A DNA stretch of 5,592 bases from Eubacteriales bacterium (GTDB taxonomy: Bacteria > Bacillota > Clostridia > Peptostreptococcales > Anaerovoracaceae): NCBI GenBank assembly GCA_028702415.1, contig JAQVOT010000082.1, forward strand, positions 1 to 5,592, in the 5' to 3' direction. The notes beneath the pieces were generated by a model. The model did not search any database. It had not been told where the DNA came from and saw nothing but the letters and a program-made list of their open reading frames with translations. The number at the start of each line of letters is the position of its first letter. Position 1 is the stretch's first letter. Positions 1 through 5,054 of this stretch are shown here, piece by piece. Both the position numbers and the translations under genes were made by a program.

Positions 1-2
1 TC

Positions 3-143
3 AAATTGCATATGATGATTGGCAATGTGAAAGCCTATATAAACGGTACATTCCACGGAGTAGGAAAATATTTGCAGTTATATTTGGACGAGTTTTGCTA
101 TCGTTTTAACAGAAAGGGCTTTGGTGTGTCAAGGGTTTTTTAA
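3..143 (+). pseudogene. ISXO2/IS1595-type transposase, C-terminal fragment
   Basis: Reading from base 3 gives an open frame whose residues include IGNVKAYINGTFHG and YLDEFCYRFNRK. This is the conserved C-terminal end of the ISXO2-like DDE transposase domain of the IS1595 family, which moves its insertion sequence by cut-and-paste or related chemistry. The 5' part lies outside the window. The native frame ends at about base 124. The last few residues and the TAA at 141-143 come from the terminal repeat of the IS21 element that starts at 125, so the normal C-terminus is lost. The continuation is not found on the far side of that IS, where a different gene begins. The product is probably inactive. 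Family recognition is from remembered motifs and is firm for the 40 or so residues visible. Confidence 0.85.
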
Positions 144-180
144 TAATGTCATAAAGTGGCGGTCAGAAAATGTCATAAAG
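125..180. repeat. IS21-A terminal repeat, istB-proximal end
   Basis: The terminal TGTGTCAA is followed by two copies of AATGTCATAAAG at 145-156 and 169-180, spaced 24 bases apart and starting 20 and 44 bases from the tip. The opposite end has boxes at the same two offsets. In IS21-family elements such multiple terminal repeats are the expected IstA binding sites. The second box ends three bases before the istB stop codon, so the gene runs almost into the end of the element. Confidence 0.85.
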
Positions 181-183
181 AGG

Positions 184-975
184 TCATGGTTGTTTGAATA
201 GAGAGTTGTCGAAATGTTGTTTGGTTTTCATCATCTCCTTACGCTCTTTAAGCCTGTAGCTGTCGCCCTTAATATTGACGACATTGCAGTGATGCAGCAC
301 CCTGTCAAGTATCGCCGAAGCTATTGTTACATCCGAAAAGACATCGTTCCATGCTGAGAAGGGCTTGTTGGAAGTCAATATAGTCGAGGACTTTTCGTAG
401 CGTTTTGAAATCAGCTGGAAGAACAGGTTTGCACCCTGAATATCCATAGGCAGGTAGCCAATCTCATCAATGACAAGTACTTTGTATTTGGCAATCACCC
501 GCAGTCGCTCTGCCAGCCTGTTTTCAAAATGGGCTTTATTAAGAATGGCAATCAGATTATGGCAGTTTATATAATAGGTTGAATACCTGTTTTTGGCGGC
601 TATCATGCCGAGAGCCACGGCAAGGTGCGTCTTGCCCACTCCCGGCGGACCGAGAAATATCGCGTTCTCCCTGTTCTCCACGAACCTCATAGTCGCAAGC
701 TCTTCAATCTGTGCCTTGTCTATGCTGGGCTGGAAGGAGAAATCGAACATGTCCAGCGTTTTGCGGAAAGGAAATCCTGACATCTGTATCTGGTTATCCA
801 CGGCGCGTTGGCGCTTGTAACCAGCCTCTTCAGTTAGGATATGATCAAGTATCTCCACAACGTTGGATTTATCGTGTATAGCGTGTTCAAGATAGTTGTC
901 TATCGTCTCAAAGGTATGCTTCATGTTCAGTGAAAGCAGGTTTGCCTTAATCCTTTCGTAAGCTAAGCCGTCCAT
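184..975 (-). CDS. istB: IS21-A IstB, AAA+ helper ATPase of transposition
   Basis: This 263-residue protein is an IstB/DnaC-like AAA+ ATPase, the IS21 partner that selects and remodels target DNA and activates IstA. Visible motifs are Walker A GPPGVGKTH at about residues 109-117, Walker B VLVIDE at 166-171, a sensor-1-like TSNK at 201-204, and a conserved LDR near 225 followed by SYRLK near 239-243. An N-terminal helical region of about 80 residues precedes the ATPase core, as in the family. Length is normal for IstB. The ATG overlaps the istA stop codon by one base (TAATG), and GAGGTG lies five bases upstream, so translation is probably coupled to istA. It differs clearly from the second IstB in this window, so the two genes come from different IS21 subgroups. 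The frame looks intact and functional. Confidence 0.96.
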   Translation of the reverse strand: MDGLAYERIKANLLSLNMKHTFETIDNYLEHAIHDKSNVVEILDHILTEEAGYKRQRAVDNQIQMSGFPFRKTLDMFDFSFQPSIDKAQIEELATMRFVENRENAIFLGPPGVGKTHLAVALGMIAAKNRYSTYYINCHNLIAILNKAHFENRLAERLRVIAKYKVLVIDEIGYLPMDIQGANLFFQLISKRYEKSSTILTSNKPFSAWNDVFSDVTIASAILDRVLHHCNVVNIKGDSYRLKERKEMMKTKQHFDNSLFKQP

Positions 976-2174
976 TACATCACCTCGTCATAGCTTAAAA
1001 GGTCATGGCTTTGCACCGGCTCTGAAAAGCACGGCTTTGATGAGAAGATAACATTAGATTTTTCAAAGCCATGCCCGCCTGTGAGGGAAGCATAGTGTGC
1101 CGGTTCCAGTACCATGCGATTCTTTTCAAGGGAAAGCGTATGCATGGCTACAAGGTTCTTGTCGCAATACACCGCCAAAGAATTGTTCATTTTAACGGCG
1201 ATGACATCTTTCAGCGCGTATTTTGCGGGCACGGAATAGTAATTGCCCTCATAGGCAAGCATGCAGTCTTTGGAGACCTTTCTTGTCTTTACCCGGTCAA
1301 TGATATACTCACGGGTAAGCGGGCTGAGGTTTTCTTTTTTCAGCCTGTCAAACGGTATTTCACCCGTTGTGGAATGCGGCTTTGAATTCACCTTTCCGCA
1401 CCATGCGTACGCCTGCGCGTTCAAATCATTCAAAGACTCAAATGCTATGCCCGTCATGAAATTATCCCGGACAAACCTTACAGTGCGTTCAACCTTACCT
1501 TTTGTCTGTCCCCTGTAGGGACGGCAGAGCACGGGGATAAAGCCGCAAAAGCCCGCGAAGTCCTCAAACTGCTTATTCATTTCGCTGTCTGACTGGCGCA
1601 GCAGCCTCTTTACGACAACCTGCTTCATGTTGTCGTAAAGAATTTCTTCCGGGTATCCGCCGAAATACCTGAACGCGTTGATGTGGCAGCGGATCAGTGT
1701 TGTCGTGCTCATGTCGGTTACAAACTCTATGTATCGCATCCTTGAATAGCCGAGTATCATGAGAAAACAATACAATTTCTTCTGCTGTCCTTTAATTTCC
1801 ACAATGTAGTTTTCAAAGAACCCCCAATCCACTTGTCCCTGCACGCCGGGAAGAGTTTCAAACCTTACAGTTGCTTTGTTTTCAAGTTCATGCTTAACGC
1901 TTCTGACATACTGCTTAACAATGGTATAACTGCCCTTAAAGCCTTGTTCGCTTATCTTCTCCAAAATCCTAACTGCACTGTAAGGGGCTTCTTCAAGCAG
2001 CAGGTTAACCTGCTGCTTGAAGGGATCCATAAGCGAAGGCTTCGGCTGCTTGAGTTTGTAATTCGGCGGTTCGAGGCTCTCCGCATAGCGCTTTGCCGTC
2101 CGCTGGTCTATGCTGTACTTTCTCCCGATTTCCGCATAGCTCAATCCTTTGATTCTGTCATTCCTGATTTTCAT
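975..2174 (-). CDS. istA: IS21-A IstA, DDE transposase
   Basis: This is the transposase that cuts and joins the element ends. It is 399 residues from the chosen ATG. A longer reading from an ATG at 2193-2195 would add seven residues, but that codon lies beside the AAGGAGGT ribosome site, so the start at 2172-2174 is preferred. Domains in order: a helix-turn-helix at about residues 11-30 (LSYAEIGRKYSIDQRTAKRY), a linker, and an rve-type DDE catalytic core. The likely triad is D116 (QVDWG), D181 (ILYDN) and E229 (TKGKVER). A Mu-type C-terminal region follows. Spacing between the acidic residues and total length fit IS21 IstA. The stop overlaps the istB start. A perfect 32-bp palindrome lies in codons 51-62. 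The frame is intact. Confidence 0.95.
   Translation of the reverse strand: MKIRNDRIKGLSYAEIGRKYSIDQRTAKRYAESLEPPNYKLKQPKPSLMDPFKQQVNLLLEEAPYSAVRILEKISEQGFKGSYTIVKQYVRSVKHELENKATVRFETLPGVQGQVDWGFFENYIVEIKGQQKKLYCFLMILGYSRMRYIEFVTDMSTTTLIRCHINAFRYFGGYPEEILYDNMKQVVVKRLLRQSDSEMNKQFEDFAGFCGFIPVLCRPYRGQTKGKVERTVRFVRDNFMTGIAFESLNDLNAQAYAWCGKVNSKPHSTTGEIPFDRLKKENLSPLTREYIIDRVKTRKVSKDCMLAYEGNYYSVPAKYALKDVIAVKMNNSLAVYCDKNLVAMHTLSLEKNRMVLEPAHYASLTGGHGFEKSNVIFSSKPCFSEPVQSHDLLSYDEVM
981..986 (-). promoter_or_regulatory. Ribosome binding site of IS21-A istB
   Basis: On the minus strand GAGGTG lies five bases before the istB ATG and inside the last codons of istA. With the one-base stop/start overlap it supports translational coupling of the two genes. 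Confidence 0.75.
1991..2022. repeat. Perfect 32-bp palindrome inside istA
   Basis: Two 16-base arms (left arm CTTCAAGCAGCAGGTT) meet with no spacer, the centre being GTTAAC. They cover IstA residues 52-61, FKQQVNLLLE, in the linker between the helix-turn-helix and the catalytic core. Because the DNA is self-complementary, the opposite strand can encode the same ten residues. In RNA it would fold into a strong hairpin about 150 bases into the gene. A function is not known. Regulation of istA translation or a protein binding site are possibilities only. Confidence 0.9.
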
Positions 2175-2183
2175 CCAGGTCGT

Positions 2184-2191
2184 ACCTCCTT
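2184..2191 (-). promoter_or_regulatory. Ribosome binding site that decides the istA start
   Basis: On the minus strand AAGGAGGT is followed about nine bases later by the ATG at 2172-2174. The alternative upstream ATG at 2193-2195 sits immediately before this site and cannot use it, so the downstream start is favoured. Confidence 0.85.
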
Positions 2192-2261
2192 GCATTTTCG
2201 GCCACTTCTCCTTAACTCTTTTTTAAGAAAAGTGTACCATTTTTTCGGATTTTTTACGACC

Positions 2262-2318
2262 CTTTTATGACATTTTTATCCCGCCATTTTATATCATTTT
2301 ATCATTGCCGTTGACACA
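2262..2318. repeat. IS21-A terminal repeat, istA-proximal end
   Basis: Read on the minus strand from 2318, the tip TGTGTCAA is followed by AATGATATAAAATG (2285-2298) and AATGTCATAAAAG (2262-2274). They start 20 and 44 bases from the tip, the same offsets as the boxes at the other end. These are the expected transposase binding sites. About 90 AT-rich bases separate this region from the istA start. I see no convincing internal promoter there. Confidence 0.85.
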
Positions 2319-3574
2319 CAGATTTTCAGCCTTCTTATGCAAGTGTAAGATTACATATCTCCAGACTGCGTGAGAGTGAAGGAATCCCTAAGACAATAAG
2401 CCTTCGTCAATTCCAGGCAGTTGCAGATTCACCCTTAGGCTACCAGGCTCAGGTGGATATGGGTCAGGAATGGCTTGTGGATATATATGGCAGGCGGATT
2501 AAAGTTTATGCATTTTGTATGTCAATGAGTAACAGCAGATACAAGTTTGCAACTTTTAGTACAACTCCGTTTACTGCAGAAGGCTTTATTCGCGCACATG
2601 ACCTTGCTTTCCGCTTCTTTGGCGGCAGAACAAAAGAAATAGCTTATGACCAGGACAGAGTAATGACAGTAAGCGAAAATTTCGGCAATATTATGCTTGC
2701 AGATAAGTTCCTTGCATACAAAAACTACTGCGGATTTTCCGTTTTTCTTTGCCGCGGCTATGATCCCGAAAGCAAAGGTAAGATTGAAGCAGTAGTAAAA
2801 TACGTAAAATACAATTTTCTTAAACACCGTAAATTTACTACCATAGACAATCTTAATTCCGAAGCACTGGACTGGCTGGACAGAACAGGTAACGGACTTA
2901 TTCATAACACTACAATGCTGGTGCCTAAAGTCGTATTTATAGAGGAACAAAAGCATTTAATGGCTGTACCCAGCCTGGAACAGCAATATTTAAAGCCTTC
3001 TTCATATCTTGTACGTAAAGACAATGTCATCAGTTACCGATCCAACCGTTATGCTGTGCCTAAAGGAACATATGCCCCGAATAAATATGTACTGGCAGTA
3101 GAAAAAGAAGAAAGCCTGTTAATCTCAGCTTTGGACGGAGAGCTTCTGGTTAAGCATAATATTTGCAGGGAACGCGGCAAGCTCATTACCATAAACCATT
3201 CGGAACGGGAAACAAATACCAAACTAAACATATTGACTGAACAGGTATTTAAACTGCTTGGCAGCAACATTATAGCAAGGACTTATCTGGATAAAATTGC
3301 ATTGGCTTTCCCCAGATATGCAAGAGACCAACTGGGATTACTGAAAAAAGTTTGTATTGAATACAATGATTCTGAAATCCGGACAGCACTTAATTATTGC
3401 GTGTCAAAAGAAATTTACAACGCTACAGAATTCAGGGATACATTATTGTTCTTTAAAGCAGAACAGCCTAAAGCCATAGGCTCTAAGCAGCAGCTCCCGT
3501 TGCAGTACAGTGTTGTAAAGATACAGACCAGAGATTTAGATTGTTACGCAGGCATTTACGGAGGTGACAAATGA
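2319..3574 (+). pseudogene. istA: IS21-B IstA transposase, N-terminally truncated
   Basis: The istA frame is open from the IS21-A junction: residues DFQPSYASVRLHISRLRES are readable from 2321, upstream of the first possible start, a GTG at 2453. The DDE core is present. The first Asp lies in QVDMG (codon 2456-2458), the second in IAYDQD, and the Glu in SKGKIEAVVKYVK. From the GTG these are about residues 2, 66 and 112 of 373, with spacing close to that of the other IstA here. A C-terminal domain follows. The helix-turn-helix and roughly the first 70-100 residues are lost, so DNA-end recognition should fail even if a shortened protein is made from an internal start. The stop overlaps the istB start by four bases (ATGA). 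The YDQD signature marks a different IS21 subgroup from element A. Confidence 0.9.
3560..3566 (+). promoter_or_regulatory. Ribosome binding site of IS21-B istB
   Basis: GGAGGTG ends four bases before the ATG at 3571 and lies within the last codons of istA. With the ATGA overlap it indicates translational coupling, so istB may still be translated if the truncated istA is transcribed. Confidence 0.8.
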
Positions 3575-4311
3575 ATTCCGTCATCACCATAAAACAACTT
3601 GCCAAGACTCTTTCCCTCAGTAACCTGAGCAGTAATCTTGAAAGTATTTTAACAAACGGTTTAGAAAAGACCAACCAACAATTTCTGCTTGAATTATTGC
3701 AGGCTGAAATGGCACTTAGGGAACAACGCTCAAAAGAACGCAGGGTAAAGCAGGCATCTTTACCTGCAATTAAGACCTTGGAATCGTTTGACACTGCTTT
3801 CCAAACCAGTATTACCAGCAGGCAGCTTGCTCAGTTAGGAGAGCTAACATGGATAGAATCGCTTCATAACCTTATCTTTTTAGGTCCGCCAGGTGTAGGC
3901 AAAACCCATATATCTTTAGCCTTATGCAGTTTGGCGCTTGATGCAGGTTACAAAGTATTTTTCACGTCTATGGACAGATTAATACATATACTTAAGACAG
4001 CGGAAATTTCCAGAAACAGCAGTGTGCGGTTAAAATACATCTATACCTGTGATTTGGTTGTTGTCGATGAGTTAGGCTATTTGCCCGTTACAAGAAACGA
4101 AGCCAATCTGTTCTTTCAGCTTTTAACAAAGCTTCACGATAAAGCCTCAGTCGTCATTACTTCTAACAAAGGCTTTGAAGGCTGGGCTGACATCTTTGGT
4201 GATACCATATTAGCAACGGCAATGCTGGACAGATTAACCTTCCGATGCCAGGTAATTCCGCTCTCAGGAGAAAGCTACCGCCTTACTCACCGCTCTGATC
4301 TGTTTACATAA
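3571..4311 (+). CDS. istB: IS21-B IstB, AAA+ helper ATPase of transposition
   Basis: This 246-residue IstB/DnaC-like AAA+ ATPase would stimulate IstA and handle target DNA. Walker A GPPGVGKTH lies at about residues 105-113, Walker B LVVVDE at 162-167, sensor-1-like TSNK at 197-200, a conserved LDR near 219-221, and SYRLTHR near the C-terminus. The N-terminal 80 or so residues are helical and charged, as usual. Length is normal and the frame intact. Start choice is clear from GGAGGTG just upstream and the ATGA overlap with istA. It shares only the family motifs with the IstB at 184-975. Its own IstA has lost its N-terminus, so any activity would depend on a related intact element elsewhere in the genome. 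Confidence 0.96.
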   Translation: MNSVITIKQLAKTLSLSNLSSNLESILTNGLEKTNQQFLLELLQAEMALREQRSKERRVKQASLPAIKTLESFDTAFQTSITSRQLAQLGELTWIESLHNLIFLGPPGVGKTHISLALCSLALDAGYKVFFTSMDRLIHILKTAEISRNSSVRLKYIYTCDLVVVDELGYLPVTRNEANLFFQLLTKLHDKASVVITSNKGFEGWADIFGDTILATAMLDRLTFRCQVIPLSGESYRLTHRSDLFT

Positions 4312-4319
4312 AGAAAACT

Positions 4320-4345
4320 CCCTTCGTTTGATTCTAAACAAAGGG
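4320..4345. terminator. Hairpin downstream of IS21-B istB
   Basis: CCCTTCGTTT (4320-4329) pairs with AAACAAAGGG (4336-4345) across a six-base loop, with one C-A mismatch. No T-run follows on the plus strand. On the minus strand it is followed by GAGTTTTCTTT, so it might stop transcription entering the IS from outside. The evidence for a real terminator is modest. Confidence 0.35.
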
Positions 4346-4384
4346 ATAAAGAACAAAGTTACAATAACATTTTTTTCTCCCCCA

Positions 4385-4440
4385 AAAGTAGGGAAAATTG
4401 TTTAGCATAAAGTAGGGAAATATGTTTGACAGTAACAACA
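4385..4440. repeat. IS21-B right-end terminal repeats
   Basis: A 19-base motif beginning AAAGTAGGGAAA occurs at 4385-4403 and again at 4409-4427 with two differences, giving a 24-base period. It is followed by TGACAGTAACA near the tip. This matches the double-box layout of IS21-A although the sequence is different. The likely role is IstA binding. The partner end is lost. Confidence 0.75.
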
Positions 4441-4507
4441 AATGAGAGAAAAAATGAGAGAAAAAAGAGAGAAAAAAAGAGAGAATTCAGCTTTTTTCTC
4501 TCTTTTT
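4441..4507. repeat. GA-rich 12-bp tandem repeat with hairpin
   Basis: Four GAGAG blocks at 4444, 4456, 4467 and 4479 are separated by A-runs with a period of 11-12 bases. Bases 4462-4477 can pair perfectly with 4492-4507 (16 bp, 14-base loop), and an alternative 10-bp pairing of 4474-4483 with 4498-4507 is also possible. The plus strand ends in CTCTCTTTTT, so it could act as a weak AT-rich terminator after istB. It lies just outside the presumed IS end. Confidence 0.6.
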
Positions 4508-4521
4508 AATAAAATTTATAT

Positions 4522-4535
4522 TAAGTAATGATATC
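4522..4535 (+). repeat. 14-bp direct repeat, copy 1
   Basis: TAAGTAATGATATC is found here and again at 4975-4988 with no mismatch. This copy is followed at once by GTTCAATAT, which also follows the second copy but after 18 extra bases. The two copies flank the terminator and the tRNA-Tyr fragment. The origin is unknown. Confidence 0.7.
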
Positions 4536-4562
4536 GTTCAATATCAATATATACCCCTAAAT

Positions 4563-4600
4563 ACAGCAAAAAACCACAACATGTTGTGGTTTTTTGCTGT
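4563..4600. terminator. Perfect palindromic bidirectional terminator
   Basis: Nineteen-base arms (ACAGCAAAAAACCACAACA and its complement) form a perfect 38-bp inverted repeat. The CCACAACA/TGTTGTGG stem is bordered by six A residues on one side and six T on the other, so a U-tract follows the hairpin in both directions. It lies one base beyond the CCA end of the tRNA-Tyr fragment on the minus strand, as expected for the original terminator of that tRNA gene. Confidence 0.85.
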
Positions 4601-4601
4601 T

Positions 4602-4656
4602 TGGTGGAGAGAGATGGATTCGAACCATCGAAGTCGAAGACAACAGATTTACAGTC
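4602..4656 (-). tRNA. tRNA-Tyr(GTA) 3' fragment, probable attachment site
   Basis: On the minus strand this reads as the 3' half of tRNA-Tyr. It has anticodon GTA (complement of 4650-4652) in GACTGTAAATCTG, a long type-II variable arm with the GTC-TTC-GAC stem, a T arm GATGG-TTCGAAT-CCATC, the acceptor strand TCTCTCC, a discriminator A and an encoded CCA. The 5' half is missing. Homology stops at 4656 at the 5' side of the anticodon stem, and no GGAGAGA acceptor partner or D arm is seen in the following sequence. It cannot make a tRNA. Such fragments are classic scars of tyrosine-recombinase integration into a tRNA gene, where crossover occurs near the anticodon loop. With this polarity, the integrated element should lie at higher coordinates and the chromosome at lower ones. 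Confidence 0.88.
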
Positions 4657-4974
4657 GATATTTTGTATACGTAGATAAGCTTAAATATACGTAAAAAGCA
4701 CAAGATATTGTATATGCAAAGATTAAGTATCACAAGTAAGAACAAATTAAAACAAGATAAAGTAAAAAAATTCTCAAAAATTTGTGGGACAAAACCCAGA
4801 AGAAAATCTTCTGCCATTTTCATAGATAAAAGTATTTGTAAAAACTTATAACAAGTTGAATACATAATTACTTATTATAGGATTTTTAATTTGTTTTATT
4901 AGGTGATGTGGCTATCAGATTATTGATCTACTATTGTATTACTTAGGACTTATCTTGAACACAGGAAGCATTTC

Positions 4975-4988
4975 TAAGTAATGATATC
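4975..4988 (+). repeat. 14-bp direct repeat, copy 2, upstream of fic
   Basis: This is the second exact copy of TAAGTAATGATATC. It ends 11 bases before the -35 box of the fic promoter. Its first part also pairs with ATTACTTAG at 4938-4946, so it could form one arm of an operator-like inverted repeat. Confidence 0.6.
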
Positions 4989-4999
4989 AAATTTATCAT

Positions 5000-5028
5000 T
5001 TGACAAGTTCAATATATTATTGTACAAT
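5000..5028 (+). promoter_or_regulatory. Sigma-70/SigA-type promoter of fic
   Basis: TTGACA at 5000-5005 and TACAAT at 5023-5028 are separated by 17 bases: an exact -35 consensus, a one-mismatch -10 and ideal spacing. Transcription would start near 5035, about 20 bases before the ATG. This points to a short leader and strong basal expression unless repressed. Confidence 0.8.
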
Positions 5029-5054
5029 TAAATTAAAATTAATTAGGTAGAATT

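Larger units (their letters stand above)
125..2318 (-). mobile_element. IS21-family insertion sequence A (complete)
   Basis: This element of about 2.19 kb has matching ends: TGTGTCAA at 125-132 and its complement TTGACACA at 2311-2318. Similarity continues inward for roughly 55 bases on each side. It contains istA and istB on the minus strand in the usual IS21 order and nothing else. Family knowledge: IS21 elements use IstA to cut and join DNA and IstB to assemble the transposase complex. One extra matching base outside each end (124 and 2319) leaves the exact boundary uncertain by about a base. No target-site duplication is visible: bases just left are CTTTGG and just right are CAGATT. The flanks belong to two different genes, so this copy has probably been through recombination since it inserted. 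Confidence 0.92.
2319..4440 (+). mobile_element. IS21-family insertion sequence B, 5'-truncated
   Basis: A second IS21-type element lies in the opposite orientation to IS21-A and has a different istA and istB. Its left terminal repeat, the istA start and the region for the N-terminal DNA-binding domain are missing. The sequence abuts the end of IS21-A directly. The right end is preserved, with paired repeats and a terminal TGACAGTAACA. The exact tip is 4437 or 4440 and cannot be fixed without the other end. With one end lost it cannot transpose alone, although its IstB could still be made. Confidence 0.85.
4657..5054. other. AT-rich non-coding stretch with short repeats
   Basis: I see no credible gene in these 398 bases. 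They hold TATACGTA at 4666-4673 and 4686-4693, a related GATATT-GTATA stretch at 4657-4669 and 4704-4715, and a small hairpin CAGAAGA/TCTTCTG at 4797-4813. They also hold TAAGTAAT-type boxes at 4867-4874 and 4938-4945 (both reversed) and 4975-4982. The last two form an inverted repeat. The first repeats lie right beside the tRNA fragment, where integrase or excisionase arm sites would be expected. The later ones lie upstream of the fic promoter. Confidence 0.6.

Noticed and set aside
1833..2270. Plus-strand open frame opposite istA, 145 codons
   Set aside because: It is antisense to a well-supported transposase gene. Its peptide FKQQVNLLLE is identical to part of IstA only because of the 32-bp palindrome, so it is not evidence of a second gene.
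2311..2345. Outward TTGACA as a promoter for the truncated istA of IS21-B
   Set aside because: No reasonable -10 box is present 16-19 bases downstream in the right flank, so a hybrid promoter at this junction is not supported.
2522..2956. Minus-strand open frame opposite the IS21-B istA
   Set aside because: It is a shadow of the conserved transposase frame, with no ribosome site and no recognised domain. Other antisense frames at 593-820, 1071-1518, 1573-1770, 3049-3270 and 3483-3794 were rejected for the same reason.
4441..4507. CRISPR-like array
   Set aside because: The repeat unit is only about 12 bases, is low in complexity and has no unique spacers.
4563..4600. The 38-bp palindrome as a recombination site or IS end
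   Set aside because: A/T tracts flanking a GC-containing stem directly after a tRNA 3' end are fully explained as that gene's terminator.
4602..4656. An intact or intron-containing tRNA-Tyr
   Set aside because: No D arm or GGAGAGA acceptor strand was found in the following sequence up to the fic gene, so a complete or interrupted tRNA in this window is not supported.
4557..4865. Minus-strand open frame of 102 codons
   Set aside because: It translates straight through the tRNA-Tyr fragment and half of the terminator, has no clear ribosome site and shows no recognisable domain. I considered an integrase remnant but saw no tyrosine-recombinase motif.
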